From NCBI GenBank assembly GCA_030690315.1, contig JAUYGY010000038.1:17755-81754 (forward strand): a stretch of DNA of 64,000 nucleotides, written 5' to 3'. The number at the start of each line of letters is the position of its first letter. Position 1 is the first letter of the stretch. The stretch comes from Aequorivita sp. (GTDB taxonomy: Bacteria > Bacteroidota > Bacteroidia > Flavobacteriales > Flavobacteriaceae). A model generated the notes under the pieces. It searched no databases. It saw only the letters and a program-made list of their open reading frames with translations, and was not told where the DNA came from. A program made the position numbers and the translations under genes. Of the stretch, positions 1-9,621 are shown piece by piece.

Positions 1-2
1 TT

Positions 3-608
3 GCGGTTTTGGCAGTAACTTTCAGAATAAAAGACACGATGGCGATTTTGATAATCGGGCTTATGTTTGGCAGCGTTACAACGGCCGTGGTTTCGGTCCT
101 GTCATATTTCAGCAATGCAGAGCAGCTTCAGCAATACATATTTTGGTCCTTCGGAAGCTTGGGAAATCAGTCTTGGCAAGGAGTTTTGATTTTAGTTATT
201 TGCTTTATGGCAGGTTTGGCGCTTAGTGTTTTCAGCAGTAAATCATTAAACGCGCTATTGCTGGGTGAAAACTATGCGAAAAGTATGGGGCTTCACATAA
301 AACGCACCACATTTATAATAATTCTTGCCACCAGTATTCTTGCGGGAAGTATTACCGCTTTTGTGGGGCCAATCGCCTTTATAGGTTTGGCGGTGCCGCA
401 TTTGGTACGCCAAGTTTACAAAACGTCCAACCATTTAATTTTACTGCCCGCAGTACTACTTTGCGGTAGTTTGCTGATGCTAATTTGCGATACGGTGGCA
501 CAATTGCCATTCAGCGAATTTACGTTGCCAATTAATGCAATCACTTCTTTAATAGGCGCTCCGGTTGTAATTTGGTTATTGGTGCGAAAACGAAAACTCT
601 TCTTTTAA
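3..608 (+). CDS. FecCD-family ABC transporter permease, 5' end missing
   Basis: Inner-membrane permease of an iron-chelate (siderophore, haem or cobalamin) importer. The frame is open to the window edge, so the N-terminal part is missing. About 200 residues remain with several hydrophobic helices, and the segment GPIAFIGLAVPHLVR is the conserved FecCD/BtuC loop that contacts the ATPase. The stop codon overlaps the start of the ATPase gene (TAATG), so the two are one operon. The substrate cannot be told from the sequence; a binding protein and TonB receptor would lie upstream. Confidence 0.93.
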   Translation, partial: AVLAVTFRIKDTMAILIIGLMFGSVTTAVVSVLSYFSNAEQLQQYIFWSFGSLGNQSWQGVLILVICFMAGLALSVFSSKSLNALLLGENYAKSMGLHIKRTTFIIILATSILAGSITAFVGPIAFIGLAVPHLVRQVYKTSNHLILLPAVLLCGSLLMLICDTVAQLPFSEFTLPINAITSLIGAPVVIWLLVRKRKLFF

Positions 609-1402
609 TGGCTTCGGAAGAAAAACATATCATTTTACAAGCACGAAATCTTGCTGTAGGCTACTCGAAAAAAGGAGGTGATTCTATAATTGCGGAAGAT
701 ATTGATTTCTCTATCGCAAAAGGGGAATTGGTTGGACTTGTGGGTGCAAATGGAATTGGAAAATCCACACTTTTAAGGACATTGACTGGAATGCAAAACG
801 CATTAAAAGGATCCATTTTTTTAAACGGAAAAGATTTAAACGAATACTCGTCCTTTCAACTTGCCACGCAGTTGAGTGTGGTTTTGACCGAAGCCCCCGC
901 ATCAAAAAATCTTACGGTTTTGGAAATGATTTCATTGGGAAGACAACCCTATACCAATTGGATCGGTTCCCTTTCCGAAGCAGACAGAAAGGCGATAAAC
1001 TTTGCCTTGGAAGCTACGGAAACCGTTGACCTCGCCCACCGTAAATGTTTTGAGTTGAGCGATGGCCAAATGCAGCGTGTTGCCATCGCCAGGGCTTTGG
1101 CGCAGGATACCCCGTTAATTATTCTCGATGAACCCACAACCCATTTAGATTTATATCATCGTGCCTACGTTTTGAAACTTCTAAAAAATCTGGCAAAGGA
1201 AACCGGAAAAACTATCTTTTTTTCCACCCACGAAATAGATTTGGCAATTCAGCTAACCGACAAAATGCTTGTAATGGCAAAAAACGAAACCTATTTTGAC
1301 GAGCCCTGCAAGTTGATAGAAACTGGAAGGTTTGAAGCACTTTTCCCCAAAGAAACCATCGATTTTGATTCCAAAACTGGAAGGTTTACCATTCGGAAAT
1401 AA
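608..1402 (+). CDS. ABC transporter ATP-binding protein (FecE/HmuV type)
   Basis: Cytoplasmic ATPase that powers the FecCD-type permease just upstream. Visible motifs are Walker A GANGIGKST, the signature LSDGQMQRVA (Asp replaces the usual first Gly of LSGGQ), Walker B LIILDEPTTHLD and a switch His in FFSTHE. I take the ATG at 608 because it overlaps the permease stop; an in-frame ATG at 572 would overlap the permease by 37 bases. That gives 264 residues, normal for the family. Substrate unknown, iron chelate most likely. Confidence 0.93.
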   Translation: MASEEKHIILQARNLAVGYSKKGGDSIIAEDIDFSIAKGELVGLVGANGIGKSTLLRTLTGMQNALKGSIFLNGKDLNEYSSFQLATQLSVVLTEAPASKNLTVLEMISLGRQPYTNWIGSLSEADRKAINFALEATETVDLAHRKCFELSDGQMQRVAIARALAQDTPLIILDEPTTHLDLYHRAYVLKLLKNLAKETGKTIFFSTHEIDLAIQLTDKMLVMAKNETYFDEPCKLIETGRFEALFPKETIDFDSKTGRFTIRK

Positions 1403-1429
1403 GTATATTTACTTTTAAAATTTATTGTA

Positions 1430-2770
1430 ATGAACGAAACTTTTCTCTTCCTTTTACTTGCCGCTATCTGCTTATTGATTGGGGCATTTATCGGCAATCT
1501 TATTGCGCGATTAAAGAACAAAACTGAAACTGGCAAGCTTGAAGAACGCCTTCAAAATAATTTGGTGCAGGAAGAAAAATTGAATCAGCGTTTAGATATT
1601 TTAACTTCAGAAAAAGACGTTTTACAAAAAGAAAAAGAACAAGCCAACATACAGTTTTCACGGCAAGGTGCTGAATATGAAGCACTGCGCAATGAGCTTG
1701 AAAAAGAAAAAGAACATTTCAGAAATTTTGAAAAAGATTTTAAGGATAAGTTTGAAAATATCGCCCATAAAATTTTGACCGATAAAACAAGTGTATTCAC
1801 TGAAAGTAACAAAGAAAATATTGAGAATATTCTGAAACCCTTGAACCAGAAAATCAAGGAATTTGAAGAAAAAGTAGGAAAGAGCAACCAAGATTTTATA
1901 AAGGGGCATGCAGAGTTGGGGAAACAACTTCAGTTTCTAAATGAACAAAATGTAAAAATAAGTGAGGAAGCCAATAACCTTACAAAGGCACTAAAAGGGG
2001 AAAGTAAAACCCAAGGGAATTGGGGAGAATTGATTTTGGAGCGCGTGCTTGAAAAATCTAATTTGGTGAAGGATAGGGAATATTTCGTGCAAAAATCTTA
2101 TACCGATAATGACGGAAACAAAGTGCTTCCAGATGTGGTAATACATTTGCCAAATGATAAACGAATGGTAATAGATTCAAAAGTTTCTTTGACGGCCTAT
2201 GAAAAATACATAAACGAAGAAAACGAAGGTTTAAAGGAAAAATATTTAAAAGACCATATTCAATCCTTGAAAAACCACATTACCCAATTAAGTTCAAAAA
2301 AGTATGAAGATTTGCACGGAATTCAGTCACCAGATTTCGTTTTGATGTTTATACCAATAGAGCCCGCGCTTTATTTAGCTCAGAATTTTGACAATTCCTT
2401 CTTTTACACAGCTTTTCAGAAAAACATATTATTAGTTAGTCCTACCACGCTTCTTTCAACTTTGCGTACCATTGACGCCCTGTGGAGCAACGAGAAGCAA
2501 CAACAAAATGCCTTGGAAATTGCCAGCCATGCAAGCAGTTTATACCATAAATTCAAGATTTTATTGGATGATTTGGAAACTGTGGGAAATAGAATTGCTT
2601 CCACCAAAAGTGCGTATGACGGGGCGATGAAAAAATTGACCGGTAATCAAAACCTAATTAAGGATATAAACAAACTTGAAGAACTGGGTATTTCACCTAA
2701 AGACAAAATGAAGCCAGCCTGGTTAAAAAAAGCCAATGTGAATACCGATGAAGAAATTGATTTTAATTAA
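1430..2770 (+). CDS. rmuC: DNA recombination protein RmuC
   Basis: RmuC-family protein of 446 residues. An N-terminal membrane helix (about residues 5-25) is followed by a long coiled coil (about 30-180) and then the conserved nuclease-like core with GNWGELILERVLE and LPDVVIHLPNDKRMVIDSK. In E. coli RmuC limits recombination between inverted repeats; the restriction-endonuclease-like fold makes a nuclease role likely. The next gene starts 6 bases after the stop, so they are probably co-transcribed. Confidence 0.93.
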   Translation: MNETFLFLLLAAICLLIGAFIGNLIARLKNKTETGKLEERLQNNLVQEEKLNQRLDILTSEKDVLQKEKEQANIQFSRQGAEYEALRNELEKEKEHFRNFEKDFKDKFENIAHKILTDKTSVFTESNKENIENILKPLNQKIKEFEEKVGKSNQDFIKGHAELGKQLQFLNEQNVKISEEANNLTKALKGESKTQGNWGELILERVLEKSNLVKDREYFVQKSYTDNDGNKVLPDVVIHLPNDKRMVIDSKVSLTAYEKYINEENEGLKEKYLKDHIQSLKNHITQLSSKKYEDLHGIQSPDFVLMFIPIEPALYLAQNFDNSFFYTAFQKNILLVSPTTLLSTLRTIDALWSNEKQQQNALEIASHASSLYHKFKILLDDLETVGNRIASTKSAYDGAMKKLTGNQNLIKDINKLEELGISPKDKMKPAWLKKANVNTDEEIDFN

Positions 2771-2776
2771 AATATT

Positions 2777-3145
2777 ATGAAAAAAGTACTATTCATCATC
2801 CTCGGAAGCCTTGTGGCGCTTTATCTGCTCTATATTGCATTTGTATATTACGTTCCCTATAGCGAAGGGACACGTGCCGGTGAGCTTATAAAATTCAGCC
2901 ATCGCGGTGTGGTTATTAAAACATGGGAAGGTGAAATAAGTCAAGGCATTAGTGGGGCACAAATTTTTTCATTCTCAGTGTTGGATCAAGACGAAGAAGT
3001 GATTGAGAAGTTAAAGGAATATCAAGGTAGCTATGTAAAGGTTACCTATGTGGAGCGTTATGCAACTTTTGCTATTTGGGGCGAGACAAACTATTTTATC
3101 ACTGAGGTGGAACAGGAAAAATCGCCACATTTTAATAGAAATTAA
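2777..3145 (+). CDS. Small membrane-anchored protein of unknown function
   Basis: 122 residues: an N-terminal membrane helix (about 4-26), then a soluble part ending in a beta-rich segment with YVKVTYVERYATF. I recognise it only as a short protein that recurs in flavobacteria next to rmuC; no catalytic motif is visible. It starts 6 bases after rmuC and is probably in the same transcript. The soluble part would sit in the periplasm if the helix acts as an uncleaved signal anchor. Confidence 0.8.
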   Translation: MKKVLFIILGSLVALYLLYIAFVYYVPYSEGTRAGELIKFSHRGVVIKTWEGEISQGISGAQIFSFSVLDQDEEVIEKLKEYQGSYVKVTYVERYATFAIWGETNYFITEVEQEKSPHFNRN

Positions 3146-3169
3146 AAGAAGCCCTTCAAATACAAAGAG

Positions 3170-3745
3170 TTATTTTTTTGCAATTTTTAAAGTAGTCTGC
3201 ATGCCATTTGAAGTAACTTTCACAAAATACAATCCGCTATTCAACCTACTCATATCAACTTGAGTATAATTTCCTGCACCTTTCCCTTCAGAAACGAGCG
3301 TTCCCAAAACATTATATATTTGATAATTATCAATTTTAAATAGCGAGGAAATTGTTAAATCGTTTTTAACGGGATTGGGAAAAAAGTTCAGATTTTTTAT
3401 AAACTTGTCTTCTGTTGAAAGTTTTGCCACAACGGTAACCTTTCCGTGCATAGATGGATCAGAGTCGTTTTGGTATTCGGTAACGCCTGGTTTTGAAAAA
3501 GTGTATGAGAACTCACTGTTGATGCTCTTAAGTGCACCACTATCAAAATTCTCAGTTCCATTTGGTAGTGCTGAAACGCTTTTCTGTGAAGCATCTGCCC
3601 AATGCCAACTCACGGTATCGCCCACTTCAATAGTTGGGCTGGCAACAGATTCATTTATGCCCTGCCCCCATGCAATTTCAAAAACATTCTGCCCTGTGAG
3701 AATGTTCATTGAAATAAAAAAAAAGAACAAAGTAATTTTTTTCAT
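3170..3745 (-). CDS. Secreted cupredoxin-like protein with T9SS sorting domain
   Basis: 191 residues: signal peptide (about 1-18), a plastocyanin-like domain (about 20-105) and a C-terminal type IX secretion sorting domain (about 115-191, with FFPNPVKNDLTI, YNVLG and GLYFVKV). The protein should be exported by Sec and then by the T9SS to the cell surface. The copper site looks lost: the usual Y-x-C-x-x-H-x-x-M loop reads YQNDSDPSMHG, so Cys and the following His are absent. It may bind no metal and serve as a structural or adhesive domain. Confidence 0.85.
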   Translation of the reverse strand: MKKITLFFFFISMNILTGQNVFEIAWGQGINESVASPTIEVGDTVSWHWADASQKSVSALPNGTENFDSGALKSINSEFSYTFSKPGVTEYQNDSDPSMHGKVTVVAKLSTEDKFIKNLNFFPNPVKNDLTISSLFKIDNYQIYNVLGTLVSEGKGAGNYTQVDMSRLNSGLYFVKVTSNGMQTTLKIAKK

Positions 3746-3826
3746 ATACTAAATGCTTAAGTAGGTTGATAATCTAAAGTTACAAAAAATAGTAACGCAA
3801 AATCGTGCCACAATCAAAACAAAGTG

Positions 3827-6679
3827 CTATTTGCTCAAATACATTTTTCTTCGGGCGTAAAGATCATAAAAAGCATCATCCTTTAAACTGTCAATAAATA
3901 ATATACTTTCGCCGGTACTTTTCATTTCTGGACCCAATTGTTTATTCACATTTGGGAATTTATTGAAACTAAACACTGGCTGTTTAATTGCATATCCTTC
4001 CAACTTCGGATTAAAGTTGAAATCGGTTACTTTATTGTGGCCAAGCATAACCTTGGTAGCATAATTCACATAAGGTTCTCCGTAAGCTTTTGCTATAAAA
4101 GGCACGGTACGCGAAGCCCTTGGATTGGCTTCAATAATATAAACAATGTCATCCTTGATGGCGAATTGTACATTTATTAGACCCACTGTTTTAAGTGATT
4201 TTGCTATTTTAATGGTGTGGTCTTTTATCTGCTGCATTACAAATTCTCCCAAATTGAAAGGTGGTAAAGTAGCATTTGAATCTCCGGAATGGATTCCGCA
4301 TGGTTCAATATGTTCCATTATTCCAATAATATAGACGTTTTCGCCATCACAAATTGCATCTGCTTCGGCTTCAATGGCGCCATCTAAATAATGGTCCAGC
4401 AATAATTTGTTATTCGGAATTTTTCGAAGCAAATCAACAACGTGCTCCTCCAATTCCTTTTTATTGATAACAATTTTCATCCCCTGCCCACCCAAAACAT
4501 AGGAAGGACGAATCAAAAGCGGAAAGTCAAGTACATCGGCAAGCGCCAAGGCATCTTCCGTAGTTTCAGCCACCCCAAATTCTGGATATGGAATGTTGTT
4601 TTCCTTTAAAAGCATTGAAAAGCTTCCGCGATCTTCGGCTAAATCCAACGATTTGTATGTTGTCCCTATAATGTTTATTCCGTATCTATCAAGTTTTTCG
4701 GCAAGTTTTAAAGCTGTTTGACCGCCAAGCTGAACGATAACACCTTCAGGCTTTTCGTGGCGAATTATGTCATAAATATGTTCCCAGAAAACGGGTTCAA
4801 AGTAAAGTTTGTCAGCAACATCAAAATCTGTGGAAACAGTTTCGGGATTACAGTTTATCATTATGGTTTCGTAACCACATTCGGCAGCAGCCAAAACGCC
4901 GTGAACACAGCAATAATCAAACTCGATGCCCTGCCCTATTCTGTTTGGGCCAGAACCGAGCACGATTATTTTTTTCTTTTGGGTAACAATGCTATCATTT
5001 TCGGAATAGGGTTTTTTGCCCTCAAGCTGCATCTCGTTTTCAAATGTGGAATAATAATAGGGCGTTTCCGCTTTAAATTCCGCGGCGCAAGTATCAACCA
5101 ATTTGTAAACGCGCTGAATGTTCATTTCCTCACGCTTTTTGTAAACTTGGCTCTCTAAACATTTCAACATATGTGCAATCTGTCTGTCGCCGTAGCCTTT
5201 TTGTTTTGCCTCAAGCAATAATTCCCTCGGAAGTGTTTCCAAAGTATATTTTGAAATTTCCTTTTCCAGTAAATACAGTTCTTCATATTGGCGAAGAAAC
5301 CACATATCAATTTTAGTGATTTCGTGGATTCTGCTAAGGGGAATTCCAATCTGTATTGCGTCGTAAATTACGAAAACGCGATCCCAACTTGCGTTTTTCA
5401 GCTTATCGAGAATTTGTTCGTAATTGGTATAGCTTTTACCATCGGCACCAATACCATTTCTTTTAATTTCCAGTGACTGCGTGGCTTTGTGAAGCGCTTC
5501 CTGAAACGACCGGCCAATGCCCATTACTTCTCCAACCGATTTCATTTGTAGTCCCAAAGTACGGTCTGAGCCCTCAAATTTATCAAAATTCCAGCGCGGA
5601 ATTTTTACAATTACATAATCCAAAGTTGGCTCAAAAAGAGCTGAAGTTGACTTGGTGATCTGGTTGTTTAATTCGTCCAATCTGTAACCAATGGCCAGTT
5701 TTGTGGCGATTTTCGCAATTGGATATCCAGTTGCTTTTGAAGCTAAAGCTGAAGAGCGCGACACCCGTGGGTTTATTTCGATAGCAATAATCTCTTCATT
5801 TTCATCAGGGCTTACTGCAAATTGAACGTTACAGCCACCAGCAAAATCCCCGATACTGCGCATCATGTGGATTGCCATATCGCGCATTCGTTGGAATGTG
5901 CGATCGTTAAGTGTCATTGCAGGAGCAACGGTAATGGAATCTCCGGTGTGGATTCCCATTGGATCCATATTTTCAATGGTACAGATAATTACAACATTGT
6001 CATTATTATCTCGAAGCAATTCCAGCTCATATTCCTTCCAGCCCATCATTGCCTTATCTATCATCACTTCGTGGATTGGGGAAATTTCCAGTCCGTGTGA
6101 TAATAATTCGTCAAAATCTTCCTCTTTATAAACAATAGAAGCGCCTGCACCTCCCAAAGTATAGGAAGCTCTAATTACCAATGGAAAACCAAATTCCTGC
6201 GCTATTTCCTTCCCTTGTAAATAGGAATTTGCCGTAGCTTGCGGTGCCATTGCTACGCCTATTTCTTCCATCAATTTCCTGAACTTTTCCCGGTCTTCAG
6301 TGATATTTATTGCGTCAATATCTACACCTATTAACTTTACTCCAAAATCTTTCCAAATTCCTTTTTCATCTGCCTCTATACAAAGATTGAGCGCCGTTTG
6401 TCCGCCCATAGTTGGCAAAACTGCATCAATCTGTGGGTGCTCTTTTAATATTTTTATTAATGATTTTGTGGTAAGTGGTAAAAGATAAATATGATCGGCC
6501 ATAGAAGGGTCCGTCATTATGGTTGCAGGATTGCTGTTTATTAAAATTGTTTCAATTCCATCTTCGCGTAAAGAGCGCAACGATTGGGAACCGGAATAAT
6601 CAAACTCGCACGCTTGACCAATAACAATGGGGCCAGAGCCAATAATTAGAACTGATTTAATGGAGGGATTTTTTGGCAT
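3827..6679 (-). CDS. carB: Carbamoyl-phosphate synthase large subunit
   Basis: Makes carbamoyl phosphate from bicarbonate, ammonia (delivered by CarA) and two ATP, for pyrimidine and arginine synthesis. Two homologous ATP-grasp halves are clear: the first begins with GSGPIVIGQACEFDYSG, the second with GSGPNRIGQGIEFDYCC near residue 575. The protein is 950 residues against about 1070 in E. coli and ends soon after LGPEMKSTGE, so the C-terminal MGS-like allosteric domain is missing. carA is not in the window. A TAATTTTG -7 element lies at 6702-6709 on the minus strand. Confidence 0.97.
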   Translation of the reverse strand: MPKNPSIKSVLIIGSGPIVIGQACEFDYSGSQSLRSLREDGIETILINSNPATIMTDPSMADHIYLLPLTTKSLIKILKEHPQIDAVLPTMGGQTALNLCIEADEKGIWKDFGVKLIGVDIDAINITEDREKFRKLMEEIGVAMAPQATANSYLQGKEIAQEFGFPLVIRASYTLGGAGASIVYKEEDFDELLSHGLEISPIHEVMIDKAMMGWKEYELELLRDNNDNVVIICTIENMDPMGIHTGDSITVAPAMTLNDRTFQRMRDMAIHMMRSIGDFAGGCNVQFAVSPDENEEIIAIEINPRVSRSSALASKATGYPIAKIATKLAIGYRLDELNNQITKSTSALFEPTLDYVIVKIPRWNFDKFEGSDRTLGLQMKSVGEVMGIGRSFQEALHKATQSLEIKRNGIGADGKSYTNYEQILDKLKNASWDRVFVIYDAIQIGIPLSRIHEITKIDMWFLRQYEELYLLEKEISKYTLETLPRELLLEAKQKGYGDRQIAHMLKCLESQVYKKREEMNIQRVYKLVDTCAAEFKAETPYYYSTFENEMQLEGKKPYSENDSIVTQKKKIIVLGSGPNRIGQGIEFDYCCVHGVLAAAECGYETIMINCNPETVSTDFDVADKLYFEPVFWEHIYDIIRHEKPEGVIVQLGGQTALKLAEKLDRYGINIIGTTYKSLDLAEDRGSFSMLLKENNIPYPEFGVAETTEDALALADVLDFPLLIRPSYVLGGQGMKIVINKKELEEHVVDLLRKIPNNKLLLDHYLDGAIEAEADAICDGENVYIIGIMEHIEPCGIHSGDSNATLPPFNLGEFVMQQIKDHTIKIAKSLKTVGLINVQFAIKDDIVYIIEANPRASRTVPFIAKAYGEPYVNYATKVMLGHNKVTDFNFNPKLEGYAIKQPVFSFNKFPNVNKQLGPEMKSTGESILFIDSLKDDAFYDLYARRKMYLSK

Positions 6680-6726
6680 TACTTTTACTTTTTCGGTGCC
6701 GCAAAATTACGACGCATTAGGGTATA

Positions 6727-6763
6727 AAAAAAAGGTGTCGCTTAGTTAAACAACACCTTTTAT
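6727..6763 (-). terminator. Terminator of rpmH
   Basis: Inverted repeat AAAAGGTGT ... ACACCTTTT with A-rich and T-rich flanks between the end of rpmH and the start of carB. It would stop rpmH transcription; carB then starts from its own promoter. Confidence 0.7.
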
Positions 6764-6780
6764 ATATAATTTATCAACAT

Positions 6781-6942
6781 TTATTTTTTGTGACGGGCTT
6801 CAGAAGATACAGATAATTTCTTTCTGCCTTTCGCTCTGCGGGCAGCCAAAACCTTTCTTCCGTTTACAGAGGCCATACGCTCTCTAAAACCGTGTTTGTT
6901 TCTTCTTTTTCTTTTTGATGGCTGAAATGTTCTTTTGCTCAT
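6781..6942 (-). CDS. rpmH: 50S ribosomal protein L34
   Basis: 53 residues starting [19 protein letters not shown], the classic very basic L34 sequence of the large ribosomal subunit. The upstream in-frame ATG at 7017 would add 25 unrelated residues, so the start at 6942 is chosen. It has its own promoter (7004-7034) and a terminator downstream. The genes usual beside rpmH in many bacteria (rnpA, dnaA) are absent here. Confidence 0.97.
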   Translation of the reverse strand: MSKRTFQPSKRKRRNKHGFRERMASVNGRKVLAARRAKGRKKLSVSSEARHKK

Positions 6943-7003
6943 TATCTTATTCTTTAACTTCTGAAAATATCTTTGTGGGTTGACCTTTCTCCAAAGTCGG
7001 GTG

Positions 7004-7034
7004 CAAAAATACAACAAGTTTTCACTTAGGCAAA
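7004..7034 (-). promoter_or_regulatory. rpmH promoter, Bacteroidota type
   Basis: On the minus strand TTTG (7031-7034), 19 bases, then TATTTTTG (7004-7011). This is the -33/-7 pattern TTTG-N17-23-TAnnTTTG of the Bacteroidota primary sigma factor. The leader to the rpmH ATG is about 60 bases. Confidence 0.8.
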
Positions 7035-7209
7035 CCTTTTTTGAAAAAATATCAGCAAAGTTTTAAGTTGTTTACAAATGTTCCAATTTTTTTAAAATTT
7101 CCATTTGAAATTGTAACATATTATAAAAAATAATTCCTTGAGAAGGATGCAAAAACTATTAAAAAGCATTTAGTTTTTATACCTTTGCAGGCCATATTAA
7201 AAATGATTC

Positions 7210-7776
7210 ATGTTCAATAAAAATATAAAAATAGTTTTAGCCGCATTGGTATTAGGCACTGCGGTTTGGCAATTTACCGAAACAAATATTGGCAACGGTA
7301 TTATGCTTATTTTTCTTTCGCTCATATTCGTTTTTCTATATTTCAAAAATGAAATCATTTTGCTGGCATTTCTTCGCCTTCGCAAGCAAGATTTTCCGGG
7401 AGCTAAAAAATGGCTTGATAGAATCAGTGATCCAAAGGCCGCATTAGTTCCAAAACAGGAAGGATATTACAATTATCTAAATGGTTTGATGATCTCACAA
7501 ACCAATATGGTAGAGGCCGAAAAGTACTTCAAAAAGGCAGAAAAATTAGGGTTAAACATGTCTGCAGATATGGCAATGACCAAACTGAACCTGGCCGGTA
7601 TTGCGATGACTAAAAATCGCAAACGTGATGCTGATCTATTGCTTGCCGAAGCAAAAAAACTGGACAAACACGGCATGTTGAATGATCAAATAAAGATGAT
7701 GAAACAGCAGATGAAGAAAATGGGACAACCCAGACAGCAATTTGGCCAAGGTGGTCGTGGAGGAAGAAGATTCTAA
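7210..7776 (+). CDS. Membrane-anchored TPR-like protein
   Basis: 188 residues: two hydrophobic segments (about 8-22 and 28-45), then helical pairs resembling tetratricopeptide repeats (about 60-160, for example EAEKYFKKAEKLGL), and a Gly/Arg-rich tail GQGGRGGRRF. Probably an inner-membrane protein with a cytoplasmic TPR domain for protein contacts. No enzyme motif is visible. A TACCTTTG -7 element lies at 7180-7187, but I see no convincing -33 element. Confidence 0.8.
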   Translation: MFNKNIKIVLAALVLGTAVWQFTETNIGNGIMLIFLSLIFVFLYFKNEIILLAFLRLRKQDFPGAKKWLDRISDPKAALVPKQEGYYNYLNGLMISQTNMVEAEKYFKKAEKLGLNMSADMAMTKLNLAGIAMTKNRKRDADLLLAEAKKLDKHGMLNDQIKMMKQQMKKMGQPRQQFGQGGRGGRRF

Positions 7777-7883
7777 GCATTATTTCTTAAAAGTAAATTT
7801 TCATTTTGTGTAGTTCAACGAATTTTTATAACTCTTTGTCGAATAGAGTGTTATAAATTATTGAACTGCATTAACTTTGCGCA

Positions 7884-8597
7884 ATGCTTATGTTTATGGG
7901 AAGAAATCTACTTTATCTCTTTTTATTACTAACCTTCACAGCACAATCACAGATTGAGCAAAGCTCTCTATTTTCTGAAGCTATTGGTAAAAATATTAAG
8001 AAGTACGTAAGAAATTCCCAAAATGCATATGCACAACAAGATTTTGAACGCGCGGAAATTCTATTTGATTCCCTAATAAATAATGTGGTAAACGGAAGTT
8101 ATCTCGACAATTTTAAAGTGAGAAAACTTTCAGGAAAAAAAATAGAGCTTTATAAATTTGAAAAGCCTGTTTTTTTAATGACCTACGCTTCATGGTGTAC
8201 TCCCGGCGTCGGCGAAATTCCTGCTTTAAATGAAATAGCGGCGAAGCATTACAAAGACATTGATTTTGTGGTTCTTTTCTGGGATTCAAAAGAGAATGTC
8301 CGGAAATCAACCCGAGATTATTCAAGCAAAATAAACGTTGTTTATGTTGACGAAAAGGAAAACACCAACGATCATATTGTGGAAATAATGAAACACAGTC
8401 TCGGTTTTCCAACTTCTTTTTTTATAGATGAAAACAAACGTATTGTTGACGTAAGACGAGGCGTGCTTCACCCGTATAACGAAAAATATGAGATTTCTTT
8501 TGAGTTGAACTACAACTCCTTCCTAAATGGAATATCGCTGCTGAAAAACTTAGGCGACCAAGAAAAAGATCATTTTGCATCAAAACAAAACCCGTAA
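7884..8597 (+). CDS. TlpA-like thioredoxin-fold protein lacking second Cys
   Basis: 237 residues with an N-terminal hydrophobic signal (about 6-22) and a thioredoxin-like domain (about 90-200). The active-site loop reads WCTPG where redox-active relatives have WCxPC, so Cys105 has no partner and Gly108 stands in its place; the cis-Pro region GFPTSFFID is present. Likely exported, but a classical disulfide exchange role is doubtful. Three ATGs at 7884, 7890 and 7896 could start it. A TAACTTTG -7 element at 7872-7879 would give an almost leaderless mRNA. Confidence 0.82.
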   Translation: MLMFMGRNLLYLFLLLTFTAQSQIEQSSLFSEAIGKNIKKYVRNSQNAYAQQDFERAEILFDSLINNVVNGSYLDNFKVRKLSGKKIELYKFEKPVFLMTYASWCTPGVGEIPALNEIAAKHYKDIDFVVLFWDSKENVRKSTRDYSSKINVVYVDEKENTNDHIVEIMKHSLGFPTSFFIDENKRIVDVRRGVLHPYNEKYEISFELNYNSFLNGISLLKNLGDQEKDHFASKQNP

Positions 8598-8641
8598 AAA
8601 TTTTATTTCTAAGGGTTTTTTCTTTTGAAGATTTTAAGCTT

Positions 8642-9562
8642 TTAATTGTAATATCCTTTTTCAGGAATTTCTATAAAATATTCCTTTCCTGTAGCATTCT
8701 TTAAAAAAGTATCTCGAAGCCAGGGGTTATGTAGTTTTAATATTTTATAGTTTATTCCATAAGCTTTTACCCATTCTGACCAATTTTCAACGGGTGTGGT
8801 TACTTTAACTTTATAAGTAGGGATATGTGTATATAAATCCTTCTCCCTAAAATTGAAGCCATATTTTTGCGGATTCGTCATCATTTCTTTTAAGGCCAAA
8901 ATCCTAAACACGTAACGGCTTGTTTCATCATTCAATAACAAATCGTAATAACTGGTTTGGCTCTGCCTATTAATTTGTTTGTTCATTCCGCCCACTCCAG
9001 CGTTATAGGATGCGGCGGCCATAGTCCAACTTCCAAATTTATTTTTTGCGTTTTTAAGATATTCTGCAGCTACCATTGTGGCTTTTTCCAGATTATAACG
9101 CTCATCAACATAGTCGTTTATCTCAAGACCATACTCTACTCCGGTACCTTTCATAAAGTGCCAAATGCCGGAAGCGCCAGCAGGCGAACTGGTATATTCA
9201 AGTCCACTTTCGGCGACGGCCAAATATTTAAAATCGTCAGGCAATCCATATTTTTTAAGCAAGGGTTCTATTTGCGGAAAATATTTATTGGCGCGTTTAA
9301 AGAGAAGCAATCCGTTTGATTGCCAATAAACATTTACCAATAATTCCCTATCCATTCGCTCCCGTATATCCGGGTTTTCAAGTGGAACAGCTTCGCCCGC
9401 AAAATCCATTTTTTCTGGCAGCGGTAGTGCATATACATTATAGTCATTTACCAATTTCTTTTCAAGATTTTCATCTGTGGGGGCATCCTGTACGGCGTGG
9501 ATGCTCAATGCGCATACGGCTAAAACCGCTACTCCCAAACCAATTTTTCCTATCGTTTTCAT
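8642..9562 (-). CDS. Lytic murein transglycosylase, MltD-like
   Basis: 306 residues: signal peptide (about 1-22) and an SLT/lysozyme-like domain (about 105-230). The family motifs are visible: catalytic Glu in AVAESGLEYTSSPAGASGIW and ASYNAGVGGMN. It would cleave the MurNAc-GlcNAc bond of periplasmic peptidoglycan with anhydro-MurNAc formation. No LysM repeats follow, unlike E. coli MltD, so the protein is a short catalytic form, which is common in Bacteroidota. Confidence 0.92.
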   Translation of the reverse strand: MKTIGKIGLGVAVLAVCALSIHAVQDAPTDENLEKKLVNDYNVYALPLPEKMDFAGEAVPLENPDIRERMDRELLVNVYWQSNGLLLFKRANKYFPQIEPLLKKYGLPDDFKYLAVAESGLEYTSSPAGASGIWHFMKGTGVEYGLEINDYVDERYNLEKATMVAAEYLKNAKNKFGSWTMAAASYNAGVGGMNKQINRQSQTSYYDLLLNDETSRYVFRILALKEMMTNPQKYGFNFREKDLYTHIPTYKVKVTTPVENWSEWVKAYGINYKILKLHNPWLRDTFLKNATGKEYFIEIPEKGYYN

Positions 9563-9621
9563 AAAATCGTATTTTCAATAAAGATACTTATTAATGCTCT
9601 TCTTCTGTTGAAAAGCAAGAA

